Shown: positions 1 to 8,546 of the stretch, in pieces
How positions within the stretch are numbered: the first letter of the stretch is position 1
How the letters are laid out: every line of letters starts with the position of its first letter
Source: Bacteroidaceae bacterium
Lineage (GTDB): Bacteria > Bacteroidota > Bacteroidia > Bacteroidales > Bacteroidaceae
Assembly: GCA_017933995.1 (NCBI GenBank)
Contig: JAGBKI010000066.1
Span: forward strand, 26,075 to 90,074
Direction: 5' to 3'
Length of the DNA stretch: 64,000 nucleotides
The notes under the pieces: model-generated
The model's database searches: none
Told to the model about the DNA's origin: nothing
Seen by the model: the letters and a program-made list of their open reading frames with translations, nothing else
Position numbers and translations under genes: made by a program

Positions 1-753
1 CGCATCATCGTGAACGTCTGCGAAATTCCCGGCGACAAGATAAAGAGCGGCAACCTCGCCCCGTACGAATGGGGGCAGCTGGATCACAAGATTACTGAAC
101 TCTACGGTGCGCCGCTTTTCATCGATGACACGCCTTCGCTCTCGGTGTTCGAACTGCGCACCAAGGCACGGCGGCTGGTACGCGAACACGGCGTGCGTAT
201 CATCATGATTGACTACCTCCAACTGATGAACGCTTCGGGCATGACCTACCACAGCCGTCAGGAGGAGGTGTCCACCATCAGCCGCTCACTCAAAGGGCTG
301 GCTAAGGAACTCAACATCCCCATCATCGCCCTCTCCCAGCTCAACCGTGGTGTGGAGAGCCGCGAGGGCGAGCAGGGAAAACGCCCGCAGCTGAGCGACC
401 TGCGCGAGTCGGGAGCCATTGAGCAGGATGCCGACATCGTTACGTTCATCCACCGCCCGGAGTACTACCACATATACGCCGACGCGCAAGGACGCGACTT
501 GCACGGCATGGCCGAAATCATCATAGCCAAGCACCGCAACGGCGCAGTGGCCGACGTACTGCTGCGCTTCAAGGCCAAGTTCGCCCGTTTCGAGAACCTC
601 AACTCCGCAGGCGACATCCCCCACCCCGGCGAGCAAAACGGTGTCATCGCTTCGCGCATGAACACACAGGATGCTCCCGCACCCGCTGGGCTTCCCGCTC
701 CCGACGCAAACGATATGCCCTTCGCCCCGTCCTCGGAGGAAGTCCCCTTCTGA
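1..753 (+). CDS. dnaB: Replicative DNA helicase DnaB, C-terminal part (5' truncated by window edge)
   Basis: The frame is open from base 1, so this is the last 250 codons of a longer gene; the GTG at base 10 is internal. It encodes the RecA-like motor of the hexameric helicase that unwinds DNA at the fork. Visible signatures are the Walker B strand IIMIDYLQLM (fragment residues 67-76), the ALSQLNRGVESR segment, LRESGAIEQDAD and the IIAKHRNG motif that carries the arginine finger region. After the core there is a roughly 50-residue Pro/Ala-rich acidic tail ending SSEEVPF, as in other Bacteroidota DnaB proteins. The N-terminal primase-interacting domain and Walker A lie outside the window. It converges on lptB, with a shared hairpin between the two stops. 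The identification is firm. Confidence 0.96.
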   Translation, partial: RIIVNVCEIPGDKIKSGNLAPYEWGQLDHKITELYGAPLFIDDTPSLSVFELRTKARRLVREHGVRIIMIDYLQLMNASGMTYHSRQEEVSTISRSLKGLAKELNIPIIALSQLNRGVESREGEQGKRPQLSDLRESGAIEQDADIVTFIHRPEYYHIYADAQGRDLHGMAEIIIAKHRNGAVADVLLRFKAKFARFENLNSAGDIPHPGEQNGVIASRMNTQDAPAPAGLPAPDANDMPFAPSSEEVPF

Positions 754-801
754 CCGTCCCGCCCGCTGGGCGACAGACTTTAGGAAGCACCAAACGCCGC
801 G

Positions 802-835
802 CGGCCTCCAGCATCGTCATGAATGCTGGAGGCCG
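802..835. terminator. Bidirectional hairpin between dnaB and lptB
   Basis: A perfect 13-bp inverted repeat (802-814 with 823-835, loop 815-822) lies between the converging stops of dnaB and lptB. There is no long T-run on either side, so it is a structural terminator by position rather than a textbook intrinsic one. Confidence 0.6.
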
Positions 836-875
836 TGCTGGGTATATTCTGGAGGGGAGGGGACTGTGCGGGGGG

Positions 876-1664
876 TCACTCGAAGATGTCCTTTTGCTGG
901 CCCATCAGTTGGAAGTCCTTCTTGCGCAGCTTGAAGGAGTTGGTGAGGTACTTGTCGCGGACGGTCTGGTTCTCGGAGAGTTCCTCGGGCGTGCCGTGGA
1001 AGAGGATGCGCCCCTCGAAAAGCAGGTAGGCGCGCTCGGTGATGCAGAGCGTCTCCTCGACGTTGTGGTCGGTGATGAGGATGCCGATGTTGCGGTCCTT
1101 GAGTTTCCAGACGATGTACTGGATGTCCTCGACGGCGATGGGATCGACACCCGCGAACGGCTCGTCGAGCATGATGAACTTGGGGTCGATGGCCAGGCAG
1201 CGGGCTATCTCGGTGCGCCGCCGCTCGCCGCCGCTGAGCTGGTCGCCGTTGTTCTTGCGCACTTTGTCGAGGCGGAACTCCTTGATGAGGCTTTCGAGTT
1301 TGTCGCGCTGGTAGTCGCGGGGCTTGCCGGTCATTTCGAGGACGGAGCGTATGTTGTCCTCGACGGACATCTTGCGGAAGACGCTGGCCTCCTGCGCCAG
1401 GTAGCCGATGCCGGCCTGTGCGCGGCGGTAGACGGGGTAGTCGGTGATTTCGCGGTCGTCGAGGTAGATGTGGCCGGCGTTGGGCACGACGAGGCCGGTG
1501 GTCATGTAGAACGACGTGGTCTTGCCCGCGCCGTTGGGGCCGAGCAGGCCGACAATCTCGCCCTGGCGGACGTGGAACGACACGTCGTTGACGACGGTGC
1601 GCTTGCCGTAGCGTTTCACCAGCCCCTCGCTGCGGAGGGTCATCTGTTGCTGTCCGTTATCCAC
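876..1664 (-). CDS. lptB: LPS export ABC transporter ATP-binding protein LptB
   Basis: This is the cytoplasmic ATPase that powers lipopolysaccharide extraction by LptFG. At 262 residues it is slightly longer than the usual 240. It shows Walker A GPNGAGKT (42-49), the ABC signature LSGGE (143-147), Walker B IMLDEP (164-169) followed by the FAGVDP D-loop typical of LptB, and the switch histidine in ITDHNV. The longest frame begins at a GTG (1664); an ATG at 1643 ([16 protein letters not shown]) is closer to the family's usual N-terminus and could be the real start. It lies 21 bp downstream of the acyl-CoA synthetase gene on the same strand, so the two are probably co-transcribed. Confidence in function is high; the start is uncertain by seven codons. 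Confidence 0.95.
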   Translation of the reverse strand: MDNGQQQMTLRSEGLVKRYGKRTVVNDVSFHVRQGEIVGLLGPNGAGKTTSFYMTTGLVVPNAGHIYLDDREITDYPVYRRAQAGIGYLAQEASVFRKMSVEDNIRSVLEMTGKPRDYQRDKLESLIKEFRLDKVRKNNGDQLSGGERRRTEIARCLAIDPKFIMLDEPFAGVDPIAVEDIQYIVWKLKDRNIGILITDHNVEETLCITERAYLLFEGRILFHGTPEELSENQTVRDKYLTNSFKLRKKDFQLMGQQKDIFE

Positions 1665-1685
1665 CTTTTCTGCCTTTTATTCACT

Positions 1686-3416
1686 TTATACCTCCTCGTT
1701 CATATAGAGGTAACGCTTGATGCTGCGCTTGGGCGTCTTCTCGAACTCCTCGGTGTAGATGCGCACGCCGGCAATCTTCTGGTAGGCGGGGACGATGCCG
1801 TTGAGTTCGGCGCGGTTCTGCTCCATCTGGCGGGCTATGGCGGCGGCGTCGAGGCCGTCCTTCTGCGCTTCGTCGTAGTCGGGGTGGACGAGGGCGTAGA
1901 GCTGGTCGCCCTTCTGGATGACGATGCTCTCGGCGATGTAGGGCAGCGTGTTGAGCTTGTCCTCGATTTCCTCGGGATAGATGTTGGTGCCGTTGGCGCC
2001 GAGCAGCATGTTCTTGCTGCGACCACGGATGAAGAGGTTGCCGTCCTCGTCAATCACGCCGAGGTCGCCCGTGTGGTACCAGCCGTCGGCGTCGATGGTT
2101 TCGCGTGTGGCCTCCTCGTTCTTGTAGTAGCCGAGCATCACGTTCATGCCGCGCGCCAGGATTTCGCCGACGACGTTCTGCGGGTCGGGGCTGTCGATGC
2201 GTATCTCCATGCGCGGGGCAACCTTGCCGCACGACCCCGGCACGAACTCGTTCCACGGGGCGTAGCAGATGATGGGTGCGCACTCGGTGGCGCCGTAGCC
2301 CACGGTGAAGGGGAAACCGATGCGGTGGAGGAACTCCTCTATCTCGCTGTTGAAGGCCGCGCCGCCCACTATGATTTCGTTGAACTGGCCGCCGAAGGCT
2401 TCGTAGAGCGTCTCGCGTATCTTGTCGAGAATCTTGTTGTTGAGCAGCGGCACGCGCAGCAGCAGTTTCATACTGGGCGCTTCGAGTTTGGGCCACACCA
2501 TCTTCTTGATGACCTTCTCGATGATGAGCGGCACGCTGATGATGACGTGGGGCTTGACGGTGTTGAAGGCGTTGAAGATAATTTTGGGCGAGGGGATGCG
2601 GGTGAGGAAGAAGATGTGCCCGCCCCGGAAGAACTCGTAGATGAACTCGAACGACATGCCGTACATGTGTGCCAGCGGCAGTATGCTGACCACGCGGCCC
2701 TCGCCCTCGGGGAAGACGGCGTTGTAGACTTCGCAGGCGAACATGTAGTTGCTCCACAGCGCGCGGAAGGGCACGAGGACGCCCTTGGAGCGGCTGGTGG
2801 TGCCACTGGTGTAGTTGATGAGGGCCAGCTGCTCGCCGTCCTGGCGGCGGTAGTGGACGTGCTGGGTGCGGAAGTATTTGGGGTACTTGTTGCCGTAGAG
2901 GGCGTTGAGGCGTTCGCGGGCGTCGGTGAGGCGCTCGGAGCGGCTGACGTGCAGCTGGAAGTCCATCACGTTGATGATGCCCTCCAGGTGGGGCATGGCC
3001 TCGGGGTCGACGTCCTTCCACACGTGGTCGCCGACGAAGAGCAGGCGTGCGTCGCTGTGGTTCACGATGTCGTGCACCTGCTGCGCTTTGAACTCGTGGA
3101 GGATGGGCACGGCCACGGCGCCGTAGGTCAGCGTGGCGAGGAAGGCCACGGCCCAGTGGGAGCAGTTGCGCCCGCAGAGGGCCACCTTGTCGCCCGGCTC
3201 CAGCCCGGCGTTCTCGAAAAGTATGTGGAGTTTCTCAATCTTGCGCGCCACGTCCTTGTATTGGAACGTCTCGCCCTGGTAGTCGGTCAGCGCGTCCTTG
3301 TTCCAGTGGCGCACGATGGTGTCCTCTATCAGCCCGATGAAGTCCACCTCGCTCACGTTGTGCTCGAACATCGTGGTGTTATCTTTAATAGGAGTGAGCT
3401 TGCTTGTCTCGCTCAT
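1686..3416 (-). CDS. AMP-forming acyl-CoA synthetase (long-chain fatty-acid--CoA ligase family)
   Basis: A 576-residue ANL-superfamily adenylating enzyme that would activate a fatty acid as an acyl-AMP and then a CoA thioester. The P-loop YTSGTTSRSKG is at about 202-212, the adenine-binding GYGATE motif follows near 360, and the GWYHTGDLG hinge motif and the lysine-bearing KTPKRSIKRYL end complete the family pattern. The open frame extends 70 codons further upstream, but that segment is low-complexity and lies across a promoter, so the ATG at 3416 (MSETSKLTPIKD) is chosen. It is the first gene of a pair with lptB. The acyl substrate cannot be read from the sequence; coupling to LptB suggests envelope lipid metabolism, which is inference. 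Confidence 0.9.
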   Translation of the reverse strand: MSETSKLTPIKDNTTMFEHNVSEVDFIGLIEDTIVRHWNKDALTDYQGETFQYKDVARKIEKLHILFENAGLEPGDKVALCGRNCSHWAVAFLATLTYGAVAVPILHEFKAQQVHDIVNHSDARLLFVGDHVWKDVDPEAMPHLEGIINVMDFQLHVSRSERLTDARERLNALYGNKYPKYFRTQHVHYRRQDGEQLALINYTSGTTSRSKGVLVPFRALWSNYMFACEVYNAVFPEGEGRVVSILPLAHMYGMSFEFIYEFFRGGHIFFLTRIPSPKIIFNAFNTVKPHVIISVPLIIEKVIKKMVWPKLEAPSMKLLLRVPLLNNKILDKIRETLYEAFGGQFNEIIVGGAAFNSEIEEFLHRIGFPFTVGYGATECAPIICYAPWNEFVPGSCGKVAPRMEIRIDSPDPQNVVGEILARGMNVMLGYYKNEEATRETIDADGWYHTGDLGVIDEDGNLFIRGRSKNMLLGANGTNIYPEEIEDKLNTLPYIAESIVIQKGDQLYALVHPDYDEAQKDGLDAAAIARQMEQNRAELNGIVPAYQKIAGVRIYTEEFEKTPKRSIKRYLYMNEEV

Positions 3417-3488
3417 TGCGTTACTGTTTTCTTGTCTAAAATTACGGAAAACCCTAAGCGCGTTTTGCTCATTTCGGTTTTCCGTGTG

Positions 3489-3519
3489 CAAAAGTAGCAA
3501 GAAAAGCGGAAGCGGCAAG
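3489..3519 (-). promoter_or_regulatory. Bacteroidota-type promoter for acyl-CoA synthetase/lptB
   Basis: On the minus strand the -7 box TACTTTTG (3489-3496) lies 19 bp from CTTG (3516-3519), which matches the TTTG-N19-21-TAnnTTTG layout with one change in the upstream box. It is about 70 bp upstream of the ATG at 3416. Confidence 0.55.
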
Positions 3520-3730
3520 CACTGCTTGTTAATTTTTTGCACACATTGGCCGCCTTTTGGGCAAAAGAGAAGTTTAGGCCACCCTTGGCGCGTATTCAGC
3601 CATTGGGCAAACGAATAAACGTGCAACAGAGTTCCCTATACCGTATTATATATATAAGGGAGACGGAAACGGGAACATGAGTTTCCCAAAAGGCTTCGGG
3701 AATGACCCGAAATAGCATGGTGGCTGCGGC
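3520..3730. other. Gene-free stretch with an AT-rich 16-bp motif
   Basis: No credible gene. It contains CCGTATTATATATATA at 3641-3656, one of four exact copies of this motif in the window. A 12-codon frame begins with ATG at 3677 (MSFPKGFGNDPK) downstream of the motif, too short to call. The lipoprotein stop lies at 3731. Confidence 0.5.
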
Positions 3731-4177
3731 TCAGTACTTGCGGAAAGTGAGGCGGGTGGCGGGGCCGATGAGGACGAGGCGGCTGTCGGTGAGGCAGTCG
3801 ATGGTGAAGGTTTCGGTGGGGGCGGTGATGCCGAGGGGGGCGAGGGTGAGGGCGTCGGCGGGGTCGGTGACGGGGATGTCGGCCTCGCGCAGGTGGTGGT
3901 AGACGGCGGTGAGGGCGAGTGTGCCGCCGCTGACGCTGACGCGCGCCACTACCTCGCCAGGATCTTGGTCGGCTGGAATGCCGGTGTGGGTGATGAGCAG
4001 CAGGCCGAGCTGCATACGCCAGTAGACGCCGCTGGACTTGACATCGCGCGCATCGCTACCGTCGGGCTGGGCAATCTCGGTGAGTTGCCACATCCCCTCG
4101 TAGTCCTCGTCGCTGTACTTTTGGCAGGAGGCGAGGGCAAGGAGCAATAGAATAAGAAAGGGGGCGATGCGGTTCAT
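3731..4177 (-). CDS. Small putative lipoprotein (lipocalin-like fold possible)
   Basis: A 148-residue protein with a signal peptide and lipobox LALASC, giving a lipidated cysteine at residue 18, so it should be anchored to a membrane facing the periplasm. After the cysteine comes EDYEGMWQLTEI, a W-containing start seen in the small lipocalin-like or DUF4847-type lipoproteins of Bacteroides and Prevotella; that family link is from memory of the pattern and is tentative. The rest is beta-rich with no catalytic motif. It is a single gene between repeat-rich gaps. Function unknown. Confidence 0.75.
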   Translation of the reverse strand: MNRIAPFLILLLLALASCQKYSDEDYEGMWQLTEIAQPDGSDARDVKSSGVYWRMQLGLLLITHTGIPADQDPGEVVARVSVSGGTLALTAVYHHLREADIPVTDPADALTLAPLGITAPTETFTIDCLTDSRLVLIGPATRLTFRKY

Positions 4178-4197
4178 AAGCGATTATGCGAATGTTT

Positions 4198-4297
4198 TGT
4201 GCAACCCCGTTGGGGTTGGTTTATATCGTGTCAGCAGCCCGGGGCGCTGCCCCGGTCTATCTTCTATAACCCCCGCTGGGGGTTAATTGCTACGCAA
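4198..4297. repeat. Multi-hairpin intergenic repeat, copy 1
   Basis: A run of short perfect hairpins: AACCCC/GGGGTT (about 4203-4217), CCGGGGCGCTGCCCCGG (4239-4255), AACCCCC/GGGGGTT (4268-4284) and ATTGC/GCAAT (4285-4297). The same order and spacing recur at 47452-47540 and, inverted, at 47352-47437. It sits between the lipoprotein start and the Wzi-like stop. Confidence 0.8.
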
Positions 4298-4336
4298 TGT
4301 GGCGGGCGGCAACGTTTAATACTTAACGTTTATTGT

Positions 4337-5866
4337 TCAGTGTAGAAGCCCTCGCTTGGTCAAGGTAAGTTGGATGCCGGTGTTGTTGCCGAGGGCGGTA
4401 CCACGGTCGAAGGCGAAGGCGGCGGTGACGGCCCAGCCGCGCAGCAGGTCGGCGCGGCGTTTCTTATAGTCGAGGTAGGTGGCGCGGGGCTGCAGCTTGG
4501 GCTGTAGCGTGACCTCGGCCATAAGGCTGCTGTTGCGTCGCGGCTCGGCGTAGGGGCGGGCGTAGGTGCCCCAACTCTTGGTGTGGGAGAAGAGCAGGCG
4601 CCACGAGAGCCGCTCGGTGGGGTTACCTTCAAAGCCCACGTGGTGGCCGTTGAAGCGGTTGCCGCTGATGTAGAGCGTGCCGTCGTCGCGGTAGAGGCCG
4701 GTGTAGTAGAGCGGGTTGCCCACAGGCTGTCCCCAGTGCATCCAGCCGCTGTAGGAGTCGTGGTTGTAGTAGTTGTCAGCGGCGCTGATCTGGTCAGGCA
4801 CGGCCTCGGTGTGGTCGTGGTAGACGGCACCGCTCTGGTTCTTGGTAGTGATGTACTCGTAGACGGCGGAGGTAACAAAGGGGTTGCGCGGCGGCGTGAC
4901 CTCCAGCCCGATGAGGGCGTCGCGCCAGCCGTATTCGAGGAACAGCCCGGAGTGGTCCTCGAAGAAATGGTCGGCGTAGGCACTGACTTTCCACTGCCCG
5001 GGATAGGCCGTGAGGCGCATCGTCCAGCTGCCGAGGGAGTTGCCGGCGGCGTTCCCGTAGATACCGTCGCTGGCATCGCTGCCGCCGCCGTAGATGGCTT
5101 TGACGAAGCCCATAGGGCCGTAGCCTTTCTTCTCGTTGTTGCCGGGCACGTCGCTGATGTTCTTAGCCGAGCCGCCGAAGAGGGTGGCCCACTCCAGTCC
5201 GCCTTCGAGCGTCAGGGGGAACTTGCGCGCGTCGCCCAGGCGAATGTAGCCCGCCTTGCTGTGGTAGAGGGGGAAGCGCACGTGGTGCTGCCCGCTCTTG
5301 AGGTAGCTGTCCTCAAACCACGTGTCGGTCAGCGCGCCGTAGCCGAAGTGGCCTTTGACGGCGAGCCACTTCCAGCGCGGCACGACGTTCCACCAATCCT
5401 GCACCTCGAAGCGCACCTGCGGCACGGGGCGGGCGTTGATGCCCAGCGTCTGCGAACCGCTGCTGAGGCGGGTGTTCTTGAGTTCCATAGGCCGCTGTTT
5501 GCTGCCCACGGAGAGGGTGAAGCGTCCAGCGTGGATGTCGGCGTAGAGTTGGTTGATGACGGGGATAGACGTGAAGCCGTAGGCGACGGCCACCTGCGCG
5601 CCGTAGCCGATGCGCCACACATAGTCGCTGTCCATAGCGGCTTCGCGGAAGACGCCGGCCATGGCGTAGCCGTTCTGGTTCTTGACGCTGGAGAGGCCGT
5701 GGCGGTTGGCCTGTAGCCACAGCGGGTTGTTGTGGATGGCGGTGCTGACCTGCCCCTGCAACTCGTAGGTGACGTTTTCGCGGCAGCGGTAGAGCGCGTC
5801 CTGCGCTTGGAGCGGGAGGCAAGTAAAAAGTAAAAGGTAAAAAGTAAAAAAGGAGATACGCTTCAG
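4337..5866 (-). CDS. Wzi-like capsule assembly / outer-membrane barrel protein, start codon unclear
   Basis: A roughly 509-residue beta-barrel protein of the Wzi-like type (Caps_assemb_Wzi family), which in other bacteria helps hold capsule at the cell surface. Features are an N-terminal hydrophobic segment KRISFFTFYLLLFTCLPLQAQ, then alternating aromatic-rich strands and the GYIRLGDARKFPLTLEGG region near the middle. The frame is open for 200 codons further upstream, but that part is made of palindromic repeats and looks non-coding. No ATG, GTG or TTG lies in frame directly before the signal peptide; the codon where a start is expected is CTG at 5864-5866, inside a palindrome. The h-region itself is encoded by a TTTTTAC-type heptamer array. 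The gene may use CTG, start far upstream at an ATG near 6062, or have lost its start. Confidence 0.7.
   Translation of the reverse strand: MKRISFFTFYLLLFTCLPLQAQDALYRCRENVTYELQGQVSTAIHNNPLWLQANRHGLSSVKNQNGYAMAGVFREAAMDSDYVWRIGYGAQVAVAYGFTSIPVINQLYADIHAGRFTLSVGSKQRPMELKNTRLSSGSQTLGINARPVPQVRFEVQDWWNVVPRWKWLAVKGHFGYGALTDTWFEDSYLKSGQHHVRFPLYHSKAGYIRLGDARKFPLTLEGGLEWATLFGGSAKNISDVPGNNEKKGYGPMGFVKAIYGGGSDASDGIYGNAAGNSLGSWTMRLTAYPGQWKVSAYADHFFEDHSGLFLEYGWRDALIGLEVTPPRNPFVTSAVYEYITTKNQSGAVYHDHTEAVPDQISAADNYYNHDSYSGWMHWGQPVGNPLYYTGLYRDDGTLYISGNRFNGHHVGFEGNPTERLSWRLLFSHTKSWGTYARPYAEPRRNSSLMAEVTLQPKLQPRATYLDYKKRRADLLRGWAVTAAFAFDRGTALGNNTGIQLTLTKRGLLH
5821..5850 (-). repeat. Heptamer array inside the Wzi signal-peptide region
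   Basis: Four imperfect copies of a 7-bp unit (AGTAAAA on the plus strand) occupy the bases that encode FFTFYLLLFT. The same unit makes up the arms of the intercistronic elements at 8417, 11468 and 51357. Confidence 0.75.
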
Positions 5867-5947
5867 CGTCGTGCCCGCGCCCGATACGACTACATTGGAA
5901 GGTAACGAAAGCCCAAGCGCACGGATTGTTCTGTCTGCGTTAGTGGG

Positions 5948-6049
5948 GCACGCTTTCAGCGTGCATTCAGGGGAGTGCAGCGCGCTGTAGGTGCGCTCCG
6001 TTTCACGTCGCGTACCTACAGTTACAGAGGGGGAGACGCTTTCAGCGTC
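5948..6049. repeat. Cluster of REP-like palindromes between Wzi-like gene and rny
   Basis: Three hairpins in a row: GCACGCTTTCAGCGTGC (5948-5964), a TGTAGGT/ACCTACA-bounded hairpin (5986-6020) and GACGCTTTCAGCGTC (6035-6049). A relative, GCACGCTTCCAGCGTGC, is at 55208-55224. The rest of this 300-bp gap shows no gene. Confidence 0.8.
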
Positions 6050-6165
6050 ATAACGCTGCATTCTTTCCCACATATACTGAAAGCAAATTGTATTGGATTG
6101 TGATGGCGCAGGCAGACGCAGACGTCTGTGTCTGTGCCATTTATGGTGAACGCCTGCGTGGTTGC

Positions 6166-7722
6166 CTATTTCGCGATGCTGACGGAGCGGGTTTCGCGGA
6201 TGACGGTGATTTTGACCTGGCCGGGATAGGTCATCTCGTCCTGTATGCGGCGCGCGATGTCGGCGCTGAGACCTTCGAGCTGCGCGTCGCCAATCTGGTC
6301 GGCGCCCACGATGACACGCAGTTCGCGCCCGGCCTGTATGGCGTAAGTCTTCGTCACGCCGGGATAGCTGGCGGCGATGCTCTCCAGGTCGTTGAGGCGC
6401 TTGACGTAAGCCTCGGCAATCTCGCGGCGGGCGCCGGGGCGCGCACCGCTGATGGCATCGCAAATCTGCACGATGGGGGCGATGAGCGTCTCCATCTCCA
6501 CCTCGTCGTGGTGGGCGGCGATGGCGTTGCAGATTTCGGGCTTCTCCTTGTACTTCTCGGCCAGACGCCCGCCGTAGATGGCGTGGGGCGTCTCCACCTC
6601 CTCGTCGGGCACCTTGCCGATGTCGTGGAGCAGTCCGGCGCGCTTGGCCTTCTTGGTGTTGAGACCCAGTTCGGCGGCCATAACGGCACAGAGGTTGGCC
6701 GTCTCGCGGGCGTGCATCAGCAGGTTTTGGCCATAGCTGGAGCGGTACTTCATCTTGCCGATGATGCGTATGAGTTCGGGGTGCAGGCCGTGGATGCCGA
6801 GGTCGATGGCGGTGCGCTTGCCCGTCTCGACAATCTCCTCCTCTACCTGGTGGCGCACCTTGGAGACGACCTCCTCGATGCGGGCGGGGTGGATGCGCCC
6901 GTCGGCGATGAGCTGGTGGAGGGCCAGGCGGGCAATCTCGCGGCGCACGGGGTCGAAAGCACTGATGACGATGGCCTCGGGCGTGTCGTCCACCACGATT
7001 TCGACGCCGGTGGCGGCTTCGAGGGCGCGGATGTTGCGGCCCTCGCGTCCGATGATGCGGCCTTTCACCTCGTCGTTGTCGATGTGGAAAACGGTGACGC
7101 TGTTCTCGATGGCCGTCTCGCTGGCCACGCGCTGCATGCTCTGTATGATGATTTTCTTGGCCTCCTTGTTGGCGGTCATCTTGGCATCGTCAATCATTTC
7201 GTTGATGAGCGACTGCGCCTCGGTGCGCGCCTCGTCCTCCATCGACTTGATGAGGCGGTTCTTGGCTTCTTCGGCAGAGAGGCCGCTGAGTTCTTCGAGT
7301 TTTTCGCGCTCCTTGCTTTGTAGACGCGAGAGTTCCTCCTCCTTCTTGACGAGCGCCTGCTTCTGTTGCTCCAGGGCGGCGTGGTGCTGGTCGAGGCGCG
7401 ACTGCTGGCGGTCGAGTTCCTGCTTGCGGCGCGAGAGCTCGTCATGGCGCCCGTTGAGGCTGTTCTCGCGCTGCTTGAGTTTGCCCTCAATCTGCGCTAT
7501 CTTCTGGTTGCGCTGCTGCACTTCCTTTTCGAGATCGGCCTTTTTGTTGAGGAACTTCTCCTTGACTTCGAGGAGTTTCTTTTCCTTGATGACCTCTGCC
7601 TGTCGCTCGGCCTCGGCGAGGCTTTCCTTGTAGCGTCCGTTGATGACGTATCTTAGGATGAGGTAGCCAGCCGCTGCGCCGATGATGACGGCGGCCAGCC
7701 CTACGATGATGTTCACTAACAT
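6166..7722 (-). CDS. rny: Ribonuclease Y
   Basis: A membrane-anchored endoribonuclease that starts mRNA decay, 518 residues, the normal size. It has an N-terminal membrane helix (about 3-27), a long charged coiled coil (about 30-180), a KH RNA-binding domain with [10 protein letters not shown] (221-230), and an HD metal-dependent phosphodiesterase domain with H337 and HDIGK (366-370). The start ATG gives the hydrophobic anchor at once. It follows zapA by 27 bp on the same strand, an arrangement common in Bacteroidota. The assignment is secure. Confidence 0.97.
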   Translation of the reverse strand: MLVNIIVGLAAVIIGAAAGYLILRYVINGRYKESLAEAERQAEVIKEKKLLEVKEKFLNKKADLEKEVQQRNQKIAQIEGKLKQRENSLNGRHDELSRRKQELDRQQSRLDQHHAALEQQKQALVKKEEELSRLQSKEREKLEELSGLSAEEAKNRLIKSMEDEARTEAQSLINEMIDDAKMTANKEAKKIIIQSMQRVASETAIENSVTVFHIDNDEVKGRIIGREGRNIRALEAATGVEIVVDDTPEAIVISAFDPVRREIARLALHQLIADGRIHPARIEEVVSKVRHQVEEEIVETGKRTAIDLGIHGLHPELIRIIGKMKYRSSYGQNLLMHARETANLCAVMAAELGLNTKKAKRAGLLHDIGKVPDEEVETPHAIYGGRLAEKYKEKPEICNAIAAHHDEVEMETLIAPIVQICDAISGARPGARREIAEAYVKRLNDLESIAASYPGVTKTYAIQAGRELRVIVGADQIGDAQLEGLSADIARRIQDEMTYPGQVKITVIRETRSVSIAK

Positions 7723-7749
7723 AGGTTTATGGTTGGTTTTTTAGGTTCA

Positions 7750-8046
7750 TTATTTGTTTGCCAGCAGGGTGTCGAGTTCTTGTCCCAGCGTGGCGATGAG
7801 TTGTTCGTATGGCTCGGTGTCGCCCGCCGCCTCGGCCTGGAGTGCGCGCACGGCGAAGTCGACGAGCACGATGGCGAGATAGCGTTCCTCCTCCTGGTCG
7901 GGATAGCGCGTGCGGTAGCGTCCCAGTTTCTCCTCAATGGCGCGGGCGGCGAGGCGGTACACCTCCTCCTTGTCGCGGCTGACGGTGAGCGGGATGATGC
8001 TGCGGCCTACCGTGAGGCGTATCTGTATCTTTTCGGGGAGAGCCAA
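7750..8046 (-). CDS. zapA: Cell division protein ZapA
   Basis: A 98-residue FtsZ-associated protein that bundles protofilaments at the division ring. It begins IQIRLTVGRSIIPLTVSRDKEE, the small N-terminal domain, then has the conserved arginine-rich stretch EEKLGRYRTRYP and a C-terminal helix for tetramer formation. Length and order match the family. It lies between a coiled-coil gene upstream and rny downstream and is probably in one transcript with both. Confidence 0.9.
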   Translation of the reverse strand: MALPEKIQIRLTVGRSIIPLTVSRDKEEVYRLAARAIEEKLGRYRTRYPDQEEERYLAIVLVDFAVRALQAEAAGDTEPYEQLIATLGQELDTLLANK

Positions 8047-8119
8047 AACTTACAAGAAACGTTAGACAATAAACAATAAACGTTGGCGTGCGGACGAGGG
8101 GCGCAGGCGGAACGCGGGC

Positions 8120-8410
8120 TTATGCGCCGATCAGGGCTATGCACTTGTCCACTTCGCGCACCATGCGGTTTATCTTGGCGCGCGCCTCCTTGACGTCGCC
8201 CTCTTCCAATCGCACGATGTGGGCCATGCGAAGCGAGGCGAGTTCGCGGCGCAGCCCGGCGGCGGCGGCTTTTTCCCCCTCCAGCTGCTGCCCGGCCTCG
8301 TCGAGACGGGCGCGCAGCGTGGCGTTCTCGCCGCGCAGGCGGCGGTAGTCCAGCATCAACTGGCGCACGCGCGTCTCGAAGTCGCGCAAGGGCTGGGGGG
8401 AGGGGGACAT
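8120..8410 (-). CDS. Small coiled-coil protein next to zapA (possible ZapB-like role)
   Basis: A 96-residue, almost wholly alpha-helical protein. Residues 8-55 form a heptad coiled coil (LRDFETRVRQLMLDYRRLRGE and onward) and the end reads INRMVREVDKCIALIGA. Genes of this kind commonly sit just upstream of zapA in Bacteroidota, so a part in Z-ring organisation is plausible by context only. Its ATG at 8410 is six bases from the pyrimidine-rich arm of an intercistronic element. Confidence 0.75.
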   Translation of the reverse strand: MSPSPQPLRDFETRVRQLMLDYRRLRGENATLRARLDEAGQQLEGEKAAAAGLRRELASLRMAHIVRLEEGDVKEARAKINRMVREVDKCIALIGA

Positions 8411-8416
8411 CTCTTG

Positions 8417-8546
8417 GGGTAAGTAAAAATGAATAATTAAAAAGTAAAAATTGGGTTACGCACACTGGCGGTGTCCCGCAGCATTGCCATCATCATCTTT
8501 TACCTTTTAATTTTTAATTATTACTTGAATGAAGTTTACTTACCCT
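8417..8546 (-). repeat. Heptad-armed intercistronic element E1
   Basis: Read on the minus strand it begins at the stop of the 213-residue gene with an A-rich arm of AGTAAAA/ATTAAAA units (right arm 8494-8525), a core of about 40 bp (8453-8493), and the complementary T-rich arm (8421-8450) ending just before the ATG at 8410. An outer pair GGTAAGTAAA / TTTACTTACC brackets the whole. Confidence 0.75.

Noticed and set aside
819-3497. 892-residue plus-strand open frame opposite lptB and the acyl-CoA synthetase
   Set aside because: It is antisense to two clear enzymes; GC-rich third positions keep the opposite frame open. The translation is a low-complexity Val/Ala/Asp/Glu string. Similar frames at 4583-5716, 6088-7323, 11745-13322, 32755-34290, 41297-42961, 45854-46873, 58036-59772 and 61830-63125 are dropped for the same reason.
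5867-6463. N-terminal extension of the Wzi-like frame
   Set aside because: About 200 codons of Arg/His-rich low-complexity sequence made of palindromic repeats and the antisense of rny; not protein-like.
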